This document shows, in pieces, positions 1-9,254 of a stretch of 56,540 nucleotides of DNA. The stretch is taken from positions 1 to 56,540 of the forward strand of contig NZ_JASGBQ010000019.1 in the NCBI RefSeq assembly GCF_030053595.1, given 5' to 3'. A program made the position numbers and the translations under genes. Numbering within the stretch: the stretch's first letter is position 1; each line of letters opens with the position of its first letter. The notes under the pieces were generated by a model. It made no database searches. It was not told the DNA's origin and saw only the letters and a program-made list of their open reading frames with translations. This DNA is from Fusibacillus kribbianus (GTDB lineage: Bacteria > Bacillota > Clostridia > Lachnospirales > Lachnospiraceae).

Positions 1-3
1 GCC

Positions 4-50
4 AAACCCCGGCCGAGATATCCCAAAATGATATCTGAGCCGGGGTTTCT
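4..50. repeat. Near-perfect inverted repeat at left edge
   Basis: Two arms of about 19 bases (AAACCCCGGCCGAGATATC and its near reverse complement) face each other around a short loop. It follows, on the minus strand, the probable terminator of the ClpP-like gene. It could be a second transcription stop or a dispersed repeat; nothing in the window repeats it. Confidence 0.55.
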
Positions 51-55
51 GAGCT

Positions 56-118
56 AAAAACGAAGGAGCGTTGCTCCTGACCTACAATCGTTCAGATTTT
101 AGGTCATTCTGCAACACT
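56..118 (-). terminator. Probable terminator of the tepA-like gene
   Basis: On the minus strand GGAGTGTTGC pairs with GCAACGCTCC, with an inner GACCTA/TAGGTC stem, and a TTCGTTTTT tract follows. The position just after the ClpP-like gene fits rho-independent termination, although the stem is long and interrupted. Confidence 0.5.
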
Positions 119-126
119 CCCTGCCC

Positions 127-151
127 TGCCGGCTATCTGCCGGCTTTTTTC
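127..151 (+). terminator. Short plus-strand terminator-like hairpin
   Basis: GCCGGC-TATCT-GCCGGC is followed by TTTTTTC on the plus strand. It overlaps the stop codon of the minus-strand ClpP-like gene, so it would stop transcription arriving from outside the window on the left. Confidence 0.5.
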
Positions 152-888
152 TTTTGTTTTCTGTTTTCCTCTATCATCTCATGAAGCCTTCCGAGAGCTT
201 TGTCAATGCCGCCCACCTGACGGATCAGCCCCAGGCGGACTGCATCCTCTCCCACCAGCAGGGTTCCCAGATCCTTGGTCAGATCCTGGGTATTCATCAT
301 CAGCTCCTCAATTTTATCCTGAGGGATTCTGCTGTGATCGGCAATAAATCCGGTGATCCTGTCCTGGATCCGCTGAAAATAATGATAGGTCTGAGGTGCC
401 CCAATGGTCATTCCCGTCATCCGCACCGGATGGATCAGCATGCTGGCCGACGGAACGATGAAGGAATCATCCGCCGATACCGCAAGGGGCACACCGATGG
501 AATGGCTGTCTCCGATCACCAGAGAAACCGTAGGTTTGCTTAAGGAGGCTACCATCTCAGCCAATGCCAGTCCGCAGGAGACATCTCCTCCCTGGGTATT
601 GATCAAAAGGAGAACCCCCTCGATCCTGTTGCTGTCCTCGATCTCAGCCAGCTTTGGCAGCACGTGCTCATATTTTGTCGTTTTGCTGCTGCCGTTTAAA
701 TTTTCATGGCCCTCGATTTCCCCGATGATGGAAAGAAGATAAATATTTTCCCCTCCCGTTCCCTCATCCAGCATAACCTGGCCGTACTCTTCAATTCTCT
801 CATCGTTCTCCGACTGCCGGCCGGATGAACCGCTCCCACTGTTTGTGACTGACATGCCTTTTCGCCTCTTTCCTTTCTTTTTACCCAT
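133..888 (-). CDS. tepA: ClpP-family serine protease, TepA type
   Basis: A 251-residue protein of the ClpP/crotonase fold, closest from memory to Bacillus TepA (YmfB), a cytoplasmic ClpP homologue linked to protein translocation or spore peptide turnover. After a basic low-complexity N-terminus (KKKGKRRKG and a Ser/Gly/Gln stretch) comes the conserved core: IIGEIEGH, NTQGGDV (oxyanion glycine loop), and GDSHSIGVPLA, which holds the nucleophile serine position, then IHPVR with the catalytic histidine. An in-frame ATG lies 48 bases further upstream, but the ATG at 888 has GGAGG seven to eight bases before it and is chosen. The gene stands alone on the minus strand, followed by a hairpin terminator. 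The family call is firm; the physiological role is not established by sequence. Confidence 0.85.
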   Translation of the reverse strand: MGKKKGKRRKGMSVTNSGSGSSGRQSENDERIEEYGQVMLDEGTGGENIYLLSIIGEIEGHENLNGSSKTTKYEHVLPKLAEIEDSNRIEGVLLLINTQGGDVSCGLALAEMVASLSKPTVSLVIGDSHSIGVPLAVSADDSFIVPSASMLIHPVRMTGMTIGAPQTYHYFQRIQDRITGFIADHSRIPQDKIEELMMNTQDLTKDLGTLLVGEDAVRLGLIRQVGGIDKALGRLHEMIEENRKQKKKAGR

Positions 889-954
889 AACCTTCCTCCG
901 TATGGCCTTTTTTATAATATGGGAAAAAAGAGGCACTTCTATTCAGCGAAGCTG

Positions 955-1944
955 TCAATCCACAGAATACCTCATCTCAACCTGACTCTCCCGAAGCTGT
1001 CCTTTGGAATAGGACCAGAGCTCTTTGATCTGAGGCTCCAGCTCCTCATAGGTCCAGGTTTGCTGACTTCTTTCCGGACTGTTCGGATCATGGACAAGAA
1101 GCTCGTCTCCCTTGCGGCCACAGATAACAATAAAATGGCCGGTGGAGGTGAAATCCCCGGGCTTCATGCTTAAGATCAGCGGATGTCCCATGTCCAGCTC
1201 CGAATAAATTCTGTTTTTACTGAGCCCCGGATTGCTCCAGGTCAGTCCCAGCTTTCCTGCACCGGAACTCATGAGCTCCCAGCTGGTGCCCACATTTTCC
1301 AGATAAAATCCGTTCTCTGCGGAAAATTGCGCCATAGCCCGCGGATTCATCGATGTATCTCCGCTGAGTCCCACGTACACCATGGAAAGACAGGTGGGAC
1401 CGCATCCGCTCAGGGCGATCAAATCATCTCCGTAAGTCTCATACCCCCACCGTTTATCCCATTGAATCAGGAGGGGGATCTCGCCCTTCGTATAATCTCC
1501 CGACAGATCGATCTCCTGGGATGCCTGATCCTTATACTCCGGGTAATGGAACACAAACTCGGTGGCCTCCGGTGTATTTTCCAGGAACGTCCTCAGGTAA
1601 TCGGGATATTCCGCCGGATGGCTCTGCACGTAATTTCGCATATCGGTCAGGGTCATGGAGGGCTCCTCTTTGCTTCCGTCTCCCTCCGACAAGGTGCTGA
1701 AGCCTCCAGCCTCGATATTCCAGGCTGCTGTCTGGACTGCTCCGCCGCCCTTGGCTCCCTCCTTTTTGGAAACAGATGCCCGTCCTGCCAGAAATGAAAG
1801 AATACAGAGAACCACCACAAGGCTGATGCAGAAAATCTTTTTGTTTCTCCGCTGTCTTGCCCTCACACGCTTCTTCTCTTCCATTCTGGCTATGCTGTTC
1901 GTCCGTTTATCCCGCGGCATTTTTCTGACAGTATTCTGACCCAT
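955..1944 (-). CDS. Membrane-anchored C39-like cysteine peptidase
   Basis: A 329-residue protein. The N-terminus is strongly basic (residues 1-35), followed by one hydrophobic segment near residues 37-57, so the rest should lie outside the cell. A linker with acidic stretches leads to a peptidase C39-like papain fold: IPLLIQWDKRWG opens it, SGCGPTCLSM carries the cysteine nucleophile, and GHFIVICG supplies the histidine, with HDPNS as the usual aspartate/asparagine site. Such single-domain proteins are common in clostridia and their substrates are mostly unknown; they are not fused to an ABC transporter as bacteriocin exporters are. AAAGGAG precedes the ATG. It is flanked by tepA downstream and addA upstream, all co-oriented, with its own likely promoter. 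Confidence 0.8.
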   Translation of the reverse strand: MGQNTVRKMPRDKRTNSIARMEEKKRVRARQRRNKKIFCISLVVVLCILSFLAGRASVSKKEGAKGGGAVQTAAWNIEAGGFSTLSEGDGSKEEPSMTLTDMRNYVQSHPAEYPDYLRTFLENTPEATEFVFHYPEYKDQASQEIDLSGDYTKGEIPLLIQWDKRWGYETYGDDLIALSGCGPTCLSMVYVGLSGDTSMNPRAMAQFSAENGFYLENVGTSWELMSSGAGKLGLTWSNPGLSKNRIYSELDMGHPLILSMKPGDFTSTGHFIVICGRKGDELLVHDPNSPERSQQTWTYEELEPQIKELWSYSKGQLRESQVEMRYSVD

Positions 1945-1970
1945 GTCCCGACTCCTTTACAATTTTCTTG

Positions 1971-1999
1971 TAAATACTATATCATACAAAAATTGTCAA
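1971..1999 (-). promoter_or_regulatory. Possible promoter of the C39-like peptidase gene
   Basis: On the minus strand a perfect TTGACA is followed after 17 bases by TATTTA, which is a weak -10 match. The surrounding 130-base gap is AT-rich and holds no other gene. Confidence 0.4.
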
Positions 2000-2073
2000 A
2001 CCATGAATCAAAAATGAAGATTTTCGAAATTAAGTAACCAATTTGTAAATTTCTGTCGCCAATTCTCCGGCAT

Positions 2074-5000
2074 TTATACAGGGATTGCCTTTCCAAGACA
2101 GAAGGAATACAGGTACCGTTCCTTTACCTTTTTTCCGGTACTCATTTCCAGCGCGCACCGGTAATAGTCAAGCTGCGTCCGGTAACGCTCCACCAGGGTC
2201 TGTTCCGCCTCCGGGCCGGTTATCCGGTCCGTCTTGTAATCCACCAGAACCAGTCCGTCCTCCTCCGCAAACCAGACATCGATGATTCCCTGCACCAGCA
2301 TGAGCTCTCCCTCCAGCGAGGGATCTCCATATTCCGGGCGGATCCTTGCTGCCGGAAGTCCCATGACAAACTGCTGCTCCTTTTTTAAGCTGCCCCGCCG
2401 GTCGGCATCGGCCATCCGCCGCCCCAGCGGAGAAGCAAGAAAGCGGCTGATTTTTCCAAGATCTACTGTTTCCTCTGTTCCCGCCGGCAGGATCCCCTGT
2501 CCTTCCAGGTCTCTTACCGCCTTCTTCAGTTCTTCTTCCTCCGGGCCCGCCGTAAAGGGCAGAAGCTCCAGAAGCCGATGGTATGCCGTACCTCTTGCCG
2601 CACCCGAAAGGGGTTCCGTATCCTTTAAAAATCCGGGGAGGTTCTTTTCCTCAGACGGCTCTTCAAATTCCAGCTTTTCAAAAAGCTCAGACGCTGCCTC
2701 TTCCTTAAGCTGGGAAACACTGAACACCCGGGGAGCCGACACCGCCGCTTCAAAAGGATACCTGTAGGCAAGCTCCCTCCGGAAGCCCTTCGCTAGATCA
2801 TTTCCCTCCGCTTTCCCTTTGCGCCAGAGGAGATTTTCCTTCAGATACTGGTCCGACGCCTGTTTTATGGTCTCGTGATGGACCAATGCTTCAACAGTCT
2901 CCATACGGATAACAATGGGAACCGGCTCTCCATAAAGACTGTGGAGGACAGGCGGGGTGATGCCCCGTTCCGAAAGCAGTTCCCCGTAAGCCCGGTTCCG
3001 GATCAGCGCCATCAGGATCCAGTCCAGATACGAAGACGCCGACGCCACCGCACGGAAAGGAAGCCTCCGCTCCTTTTTAAGCCGCAGGCTGTTCCATTTC
3101 ATAAGCCTGGATTCCAGGTGCCGGTCAGAACCGGTTACGATCAGTTTTTCCTCCGCCCTCGTGAGCGCCACATAGAGAACCCGAAGCTCCTCCCCAAGAT
3201 TATCCAGACGAAGCCGTCTCTGAAGGACCCGTTTGGGAAGAGTGGCCGCCTTTACCCGATTCTCCACATCCACATAATCAGCCGCCAGTCCAAGCTCCGG
3301 ATGCATCAGGATCTTTCGGTTGGTGTCCTTCTGATTGAACGGCTTTCCCGCTCCGGCAAGGATCACGATGGGATATTCCAGGCCCTTGCTTTTATGGATG
3401 CTGGTGATCCGCACGGTGTTCTCTCCGGCGATCTCCTGGGAGGCCTCCCCGAAATCCACCGAATATTTCTGCAGCCGTTCAATATAGCGCACAAACTGAA
3501 AGACGCCCTGGTAGCTGGTATTCTCATAGTCAATGGCCCGTTTGATCAGCATTTCCATATTCTTTTTCCGGATCGCTCCGCCCGGCATGGCCGCAATCAC
3601 ACAGCCGTACCCGGTTTTCTCCAGAATATACCGAAGGAGCTGATGAAGCCGCATGTAAACTGCTCTTTCCCGAAAATCAGACAGCAGGGCAAGAAACTCC
3701 TCTATCCTGACTGCCAGCTTTTCGGGAAGCTTTACTGTCTCCCGCCGGCAGTACAGAAGCGCTCCGTAAAGCCCCCTGAATCCTTCCTCCCCCACCGCCT
3801 GTCCGGCCTTTGCAGCAAGAATGGCCATCTCCTCAGAAGTGAAGCCGCCGATGGGCGAACGCATCACTGCCGCCAGAGGAATGTCCTGCATGGGGTTATC
3901 AATGATCCGCAGAAGATCCAGTATACAGCGGATCTCTCTGGCAGAAAAATAGCCTGTCCTTGACTGGGAGACGGCAGGGATTCCCTCCTCCATGAGACAA
4001 TTGGTAAATACCTCTGCCCATTCGCTTACAGTCCGAAGGAGAATGACGATATCTCCGTAGCGCGCGGTCCTGTATTCCCCGGTTGTTCCGTCCAGGATCC
4101 GGAGACCCTCCTCCGGGTCGCAGAGCTCCCGGATCCGTTTTGCCACGGCGCGGGCCTCCAGCTCCTTTGCCTCCAGCTCTTTAAGCTCCTCATCGTCGTT
4201 TTCTTTTCCGGAATCTATGAGGATCAGTTCCATTTCCGGCCCGTTATTTCCCTTTTCCCGTCCGGAAGCCTCCCTGCCATCGGGATCCTGCGGAAACTGT
4301 CTGCCAGGTATCAGTGCTGCATTCTCATCATAGGAGATCCCTCCCAGCTTCTCATCCATCAGCTGTTCAAACAGAAAATTCGCCGCCGAAAGAACATTTT
4401 CCCGGCTTCTGAAATTTCTGTGCAGGTCAATTTTCTGATGAGCACTGTCGCTCCTTGTGTAGGAAGCATATTTTTCCATAAAAAGCTCCGGAACAGCCTG
4501 GCGGAATTTATAGATGCTCTGCTTCACATCGCCCACCATGAACACATTGGGTCTTCCGGTCCGTTCTCCGGAGACACTATTGAGAATCGCCTCCTGAATC
4601 CGGTTGCTGTCCTGATACTCGTCGATCATGATCTCATAAAAGCTCCCGCTCATTTCTTTCGCCGTCTCCGAGGGAACGAATTCCGTTCCGTCCTCCGATT
4701 TTTCCGTCAGGATCTTCAGGGCAAAATGAGCCACATCATTAAAATCCACCAGATTCTTTTCCCGTTTTGCCGCACTGTAAGCCCTTCCGTATTCCTCCGC
4801 CAGGTGAGTGAGCTCCGTCAGTGTACGTCCCATGGCACAGATATCGGAATAGATCCGGGGAAGCTCCCCCAGATAATATCCGTCTGCCAGCTCTTTCACT
4901 TCTTTTTTCATGGCATCTCTGAGAGCGCCGAGGAACTCCTTTGCCTCCTCATCCACCGGAAGCTTTTTGCTGATTCTGGGCTTCGTCATAAAAGATGAGC

Positions 5001-5841
5001 CTACCGTCTTCAGGACCGAAGCTGCCTCCTCATAACCGGAAGCAGCCAGAAGCCCGAGAACGATCCTCTCATCGGAATCAAACATCGTTTCATAGGGCTC
5101 CAGCCCCGGCGATTCCATACAGAGCCCTTTGGCCTCCTCATACTGCTCCTTCAGTTCACCGGCCCGCAGCTTAAGCTCCTCCATGAGGCAGCGCATAAAG
5201 AGCGAAGCATCAAGCTCCTCTGCAGATGCCGGACAAAGCTGCTCTCTCCAAAGCGCCAGCTGTACCTCCGGCTCCGGGTAAGCTGACGCAAACTGATACA
5301 GCCGGTCAATGTATTCCGCAATACTTCCGTCTCCTTTTCCCTCGGCATAGCTTTCCACAAAAAGCAGAAATTCCGGAGACGCCTCCGCATATTTTTCTTC
5401 CAGAAGTTCCTTCATCACATCCTCGCGGATCAGCTTCAATTCTCCCTCGTCACCGATCCTGAAATCCGGATCCAGATCCAGAAAGCTGAAATAATTCCGC
5501 ACTACATAGAGGCAGAAGCTGTCTATGGTCATGATCCTGGCATGGGGAAGAAGATCCTCCTGCCGTTTCAGGTTCTGATTGTCAGGCTCCTCCGAACGGC
5601 ACTGCTCCAGACGGGCTCCGATCCGTTCCCGCATCTGCGCCGCCGCCGCATTGGTAAAGGTCACCACCAGCAGGCGGTCAATGTCCACCGGATGCATTTC
5701 ATCGGTAATGATGGCCATGATGCGTTCCACCAAAACAGCCGTTTTTCCGCTTCCCGCAGCAGCTGCCACCAGGATATTTCTGTCCCGCAGCCCGATGATC
5801 TTTTTCTGTTCTTCTGTCCATTCCACTGCCACTTTACTCAC
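2074..5841 (-). CDS. addA: ATP-dependent helicase/nuclease subunit A
   Basis: A 1255-residue AddA, the usual length of the family. With AddB it forms the helicase-nuclease that resects double-strand ends and loads RecA at Chi-like sites. Walker A is AAAAGSGKTAVL (about residues 26-37); UvrD-like motifs follow, including TFTNAAAAQMRERI, DEYQDSNRIQE, GDVKQSIYKFRQA, ITSIHKSKGLEYP and LYVALTRAEEKL. The RecB-type nuclease domain at the C-terminus has GIIDVWF and LVDYKTD, so both helicase and nuclease activities look intact. The gene starts inside the last codons of addB (ATGA overlap), meaning translational coupling and one-to-one expression. Nothing is truncated. Confidence 0.97.
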   Translation of the reverse strand: MSKVAVEWTEEQKKIIGLRDRNILVAAAAGSGKTAVLVERIMAIITDEMHPVDIDRLLVVTFTNAAAAQMRERIGARLEQCRSEEPDNQNLKRQEDLLPHARIMTIDSFCLYVVRNYFSFLDLDPDFRIGDEGELKLIREDVMKELLEEKYAEASPEFLLFVESYAEGKGDGSIAEYIDRLYQFASAYPEPEVQLALWREQLCPASAEELDASLFMRCLMEELKLRAGELKEQYEEAKGLCMESPGLEPYETMFDSDERIVLGLLAASGYEEAASVLKTVGSSFMTKPRISKKLPVDEEAKEFLGALRDAMKKEVKELADGYYLGELPRIYSDICAMGRTLTELTHLAEEYGRAYSAAKREKNLVDFNDVAHFALKILTEKSEDGTEFVPSETAKEMSGSFYEIMIDEYQDSNRIQEAILNSVSGERTGRPNVFMVGDVKQSIYKFRQAVPELFMEKYASYTRSDSAHQKIDLHRNFRSRENVLSAANFLFEQLMDEKLGGISYDENAALIPGRQFPQDPDGREASGREKGNNGPEMELILIDSGKENDDEELKELEAKELEARAVAKRIRELCDPEEGLRILDGTTGEYRTARYGDIVILLRTVSEWAEVFTNCLMEEGIPAVSQSRTGYFSAREIRCILDLLRIIDNPMQDIPLAAVMRSPIGGFTSEEMAILAAKAGQAVGEEGFRGLYGALLYCRRETVKLPEKLAVRIEEFLALLSDFRERAVYMRLHQLLRYILEKTGYGCVIAAMPGGAIRKKNMEMLIKRAIDYENTSYQGVFQFVRYIERLQKYSVDFGEASQEIAGENTVRITSIHKSKGLEYPIVILAGAGKPFNQKDTNRKILMHPELGLAADYVDVENRVKAATLPKRVLQRRLRLDNLGEELRVLYVALTRAEEKLIVTGSDRHLESRLMKWNSLRLKKERRLPFRAVASASSYLDWILMALIRNRAYGELLSERGITPPVLHSLYGEPVPIVIRMETVEALVHHETIKQASDQYLKENLLWRKGKAEGNDLAKGFRRELAYRYPFEAAVSAPRVFSVSQLKEEAASELFEKLEFEEPSEEKNLPGFLKDTEPLSGAARGTAYHRLLELLPFTAGPEEEELKKAVRDLEGQGILPAGTEETVDLGKISRFLASPLGRRMADADRRGSLKKEQQFVMGLPAARIRPEYGDPSLEGELMLVQGIIDVWFAEEDGLVLVDYKTDRITGPEAEQTLVERYRTQLDYYRCALEMSTGKKVKERYLYSFCLGKAIPV

Positions 5842-8800
5842 CTGCCTTCGTCCTGCTTCGCCAGATCGATCCAGATCTCACCCGGTTCCCTGTCCGCGAT
5901 CCGATTATATTCATAGCCGGGAAGCTTTCTGTCAAAGCCGCAGACAGAAGAGAACTCACAATAATCGCAGCCGGTCCTGCCTTTTCTCCGGTAAGGCTTT
6001 ACCGCCACGTCTCCCGATGCAATGGCCGACCCGAACTGCTCCATCCGTCTGTACACAAAATTTCTGAGATGCCCAAACTGTTCTCTGGAAACTGCCGAGG
6101 ATTTCGCCGCCACCAGCTTTCCATCCTTCATGGCCGCCGGGATCCACCTGGATTTCCCATCCTCCTGGGTCTCCCTCTGAAACAGAGAAACCACCTGCTC
6201 CTCCCCATTGAAGATTCCCCTTGGACGAAGCGCCTCCAGAAAAGCATCCTCCATATGCTCCTCCGGTCCTTTCCGCTCCAGCATCGGATCCTGGATCTGA
6301 TAATAAAACATTCCCGCCGGAACGATATCCTTGTCCGGATGCTTTTTCTTTTCCTTCTGCATAACGGCATCCATATATACCACAAGCTGCAGCTGCAGCC
6401 CGTTAAACACCGCATTGAGGTCAAAATCCGCCGCGCCCGATTTGTAATCAATGATCTTCACATAGACCTTGTCCTCATCCTCAAAAAGATCCACCCGGTC
6501 AATTTTCCCCTTGAGCTGCATGGTACCGCCTTCCCGGAGAGTGATCCGCATGGCCGCATTTTCCCCCGGTGCAAAGGTCATTTCAAAGGCTGCCGGAGAA
6601 AACGCCCCCGCCGCCAGCTGCTCTCCCAGGGCCCAGATCGTCTTCTCTGTGATCTGTCCCATCCGCTTCAGCAGGTACTCATTTCTGGCTGAGCTCTTTA
6701 ACACGCCGTTCCCCAAAAGCTCTGCCGCCTCCGCCACAGCCTGCTCTGCCAGAGCTCTCCGCGCCGGCTCCTCCATATCGGAGAGCCGGCGCTTTCCGGC
6801 CTCCGCCTGCTGAAAGCAGAGCTCAATGGCCTTGTGAAACACATTTCCCATATCAAGGGCTGCAAATTCAAACTCTTTCCGTTTCACAAGCTTCAGACCA
6901 TAAGTCAGAAACTGAGCGTAAGCGCAGGCCGCAAACGTCTCCAGCCTTGTCACGCTTCCCGAAAGGGGATCGCCGTAAAGAGCCCGAGCCGCCGCCCGGG
7001 ATATCCGGTCCCCGTCATAGGAGAAAAACGCACCGTCCACCAGCTGTTCCAGAACTCTTCGGTTTTCCTCCTTTTCATACAGACAGTCATACAGGGCCTC
7101 CCAGGACCGGGAGGCAGTTCCTTTCCGGTATTCCTCCATGCCGTCGGCCAGAAAGCGAAGGGCCAGCGTCTTTGTCAGGATCCGCTCTTCTCCTCCCACC
7201 GATCCCTGAATCTCCAGCTCCGGAAAAAGCCGGAGCAAAGAAGCGATATAGGGTGACGGACTTTTCCTCTCTCCCATCTCATCAGCCAGAGCCCAGGAGA
7301 GATACAGCTTCTCAGACGGCCTTGTCACCGTCAGATACAAATAGAATTTATCAATGAGGCTCAGTTCCCTTCTGGTGGGCGCCAGCTCCGTATAGGCCTT
7401 CAGCGTCTCCCGGTCAAGCTCCGATAAAAGCCCCCGTTTTGTCTTCCTTGCAGGCACATTTCCGTCATTGACTCCGATAAAAAACAGAGCTCTGATGTCC
7501 TTAAGCCTGCTTCGCTCCACATCTCCCACCAGCACCCGGTCAAGAGCCGCCGGAATCACGCCCACCCGGATCTCCCGGCAGCCGGCATCCAGCACATCGT
7601 TGTAGGTTTTCACCGACAGGACCTCTTCTCCCAGAAGCCCGACGATCCTGTCAAACAGTGCAAGAAGCTGCTCATAGGCCTGTTCATATTCCTTGGCAAG
7701 ACTGTATTCTCCCGCCTGTTCAAAGGACTGCGCCATGGAAGAAAGCTTCTCTTCCACCTCCTGCCCTGCAAGAAAATAATAGAGCTCCTCTGTCATCTCC
7801 CGCACAGTGACGCCTTTTTTCCGAAAGACCTCCCGCAAGACAAGAAGGGGCGATGCCACCTGCTCTCTCGCCTCATTGAGCTCCTTCAGATTCACATGCT
7901 CTCCGCCCCGGTAAATGGTCTCCCAAGGCTGTTCCCAGCGTTTGTGACCGCGGATTCCAAGGGCCAGCACATAATTTTCCATCTCAAAAAGGACATCCTC
8001 CCCGAAGGAAAGAAATCCACATTTTAAATACCGGAAAACACTTTCGTAAGAGAAATCCTTCTCTATGATCTCCAGTGCCGCCCGCATATATTCCACGACC
8101 GGATTGGTAAAAAGGCTTCTTTTGTCATCCAGAAAGGCCGGGATCTTTGCATCCAGGAAGGCCTGGGAAAGAAGAGGCCGGTAACTTTCCATATCCGCAC
8201 ATACCACAGCGATCTCCCGATACCGGTATCCCTGTTCCCGCACCAGCCTGGAGATCCGCACTGCCAGGCTCTGGGCCTCCTCCGCCGGAGTCAGTTCTCT
8301 GGATAGGACAATATCCTTCGGTGCTTCCTTCCAGCAGGTTCTTTCATTCCGGAACAGCTGTTTTGAAAGGAAGGCCAGCTCTTTGGAGCCCTGAAAGCGG
8401 AACGGAACGGAAACTCTGTCCATAAAAATATCCTCTTCCCGGCCCGCTCCGGTCTCCTTTGCCAGCCGGATCATGGTCCCGACGGTTTTCCGGCTTAAGG
8501 AAAACAGATCATCCCTCTTTTTTTCATTATATACGTCCGAATCTCCGTCAATGGTCACCGCCAGCATCACACGGCCGCTGCAAAGCAGAAGCTGCTCCAG
8601 AACCTGGTACTGAACCGGTGTGAAGCCGGTGAAGCCGTCCAGCGCGATCACACTGTCCCGGACCATGGACGAGCGGGGCAGCACCCTGCACAGGGAAGGA
8701 AGAAGCTCCTCCGCCGTGATCATCCCCTCTCCCATCGCCTCACGAAACGCCCCGAATAAAAGCTGCAGATCCTTAAGCTTCCGCTGCAGAAGAGGACGGC

Positions 8801-9242
8801 TTTTTGTCTGCTCAGCCAGCCTGGAAAGCTCTTCCTCCCCGATCCGATACTGATTGAATTCCGACATCATGGACTTCAGCTCGTCAATAAAGCCTGCCCT
8901 GTCCAGATGATTTTTATAAACCCCCAGCTTTTTTTCCACCGGGACGCAGGCCTTTCTGAGGAGCATGCTTTTTCCCATATCGTCAAGGACGGTCTCAGGC
9001 ATGCAGGAAAGCTCCCCGAATACCCGGTAGGCCAGCCTTTCAAAGCTGACAATATCAATATTCAGAATGCAGTGGCCCGGGCTCAGCATTACCAGCTCCC
9101 GCTGCGTTTCCATGGTGAACTGCTCCGGAACAATGACGAGAAATCTCTGCTCCGGATGAGCTTCTGCCTCCGCAATCATTCTTCTGTTCAAATACGTGGA
9201 TTTTCCGGAGCCTGCTCCTCCGAAAATAAACTGAAGGGACAT
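5838..9242 (-). CDS. addB: ATP-dependent helicase/nuclease subunit B
   Basis: A 1134-residue AddB. The N-terminus has a P-loop (FGGAGSGKSTYL, residues 6-17), the central part is an inactive helicase-like scaffold that recognises Chi in the family, and the C-terminus is a second RecB-type nuclease (KIDRVDLF then IIDYKSG). The four cysteines of the iron-sulfur staple are visible: one in TFAACAYAQF and three in CDYCEFSSVC, the C-x2-C-x5-C arrangement of AddB. AAGGAGG lies before the ATG. It sits 12 bases downstream of the alarmone synthetase gene and overlaps addA by four bases, so the three probably share a transcript. Confidence 0.96.
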   Translation of the reverse strand: MSLQFIFGGAGSGKSTYLNRRMIAEAEAHPEQRFLVIVPEQFTMETQRELVMLSPGHCILNIDIVSFERLAYRVFGELSCMPETVLDDMGKSMLLRKACVPVEKKLGVYKNHLDRAGFIDELKSMMSEFNQYRIGEEELSRLAEQTKSRPLLQRKLKDLQLLFGAFREAMGEGMITAEELLPSLCRVLPRSSMVRDSVIALDGFTGFTPVQYQVLEQLLLCSGRVMLAVTIDGDSDVYNEKKRDDLFSLSRKTVGTMIRLAKETGAGREEDIFMDRVSVPFRFQGSKELAFLSKQLFRNERTCWKEAPKDIVLSRELTPAEEAQSLAVRISRLVREQGYRYREIAVVCADMESYRPLLSQAFLDAKIPAFLDDKRSLFTNPVVEYMRAALEIIEKDFSYESVFRYLKCGFLSFGEDVLFEMENYVLALGIRGHKRWEQPWETIYRGGEHVNLKELNEAREQVASPLLVLREVFRKKGVTVREMTEELYYFLAGQEVEEKLSSMAQSFEQAGEYSLAKEYEQAYEQLLALFDRIVGLLGEEVLSVKTYNDVLDAGCREIRVGVIPAALDRVLVGDVERSRLKDIRALFFIGVNDGNVPARKTKRGLLSELDRETLKAYTELAPTRRELSLIDKFYLYLTVTRPSEKLYLSWALADEMGERKSPSPYIASLLRLFPELEIQGSVGGEERILTKTLALRFLADGMEEYRKGTASRSWEALYDCLYEKEENRRVLEQLVDGAFFSYDGDRISRAAARALYGDPLSGSVTRLETFAACAYAQFLTYGLKLVKRKEFEFAALDMGNVFHKAIELCFQQAEAGKRRLSDMEEPARRALAEQAVAEAAELLGNGVLKSSARNEYLLKRMGQITEKTIWALGEQLAAGAFSPAAFEMTFAPGENAAMRITLREGGTMQLKGKIDRVDLFEDEDKVYVKIIDYKSGAADFDLNAVFNGLQLQLVVYMDAVMQKEKKKHPDKDIVPAGMFYYQIQDPMLERKGPEEHMEDAFLEALRPRGIFNGEEQVVSLFQRETQEDGKSRWIPAAMKDGKLVAAKSSAVSREQFGHLRNFVYRRMEQFGSAIASGDVAVKPYRRKGRTGCDYCEFSSVCGFDRKLPGYEYNRIADREPGEIWIDLAKQDEGR

Positions 9243-9254
9243 AAACGCCTCCTT

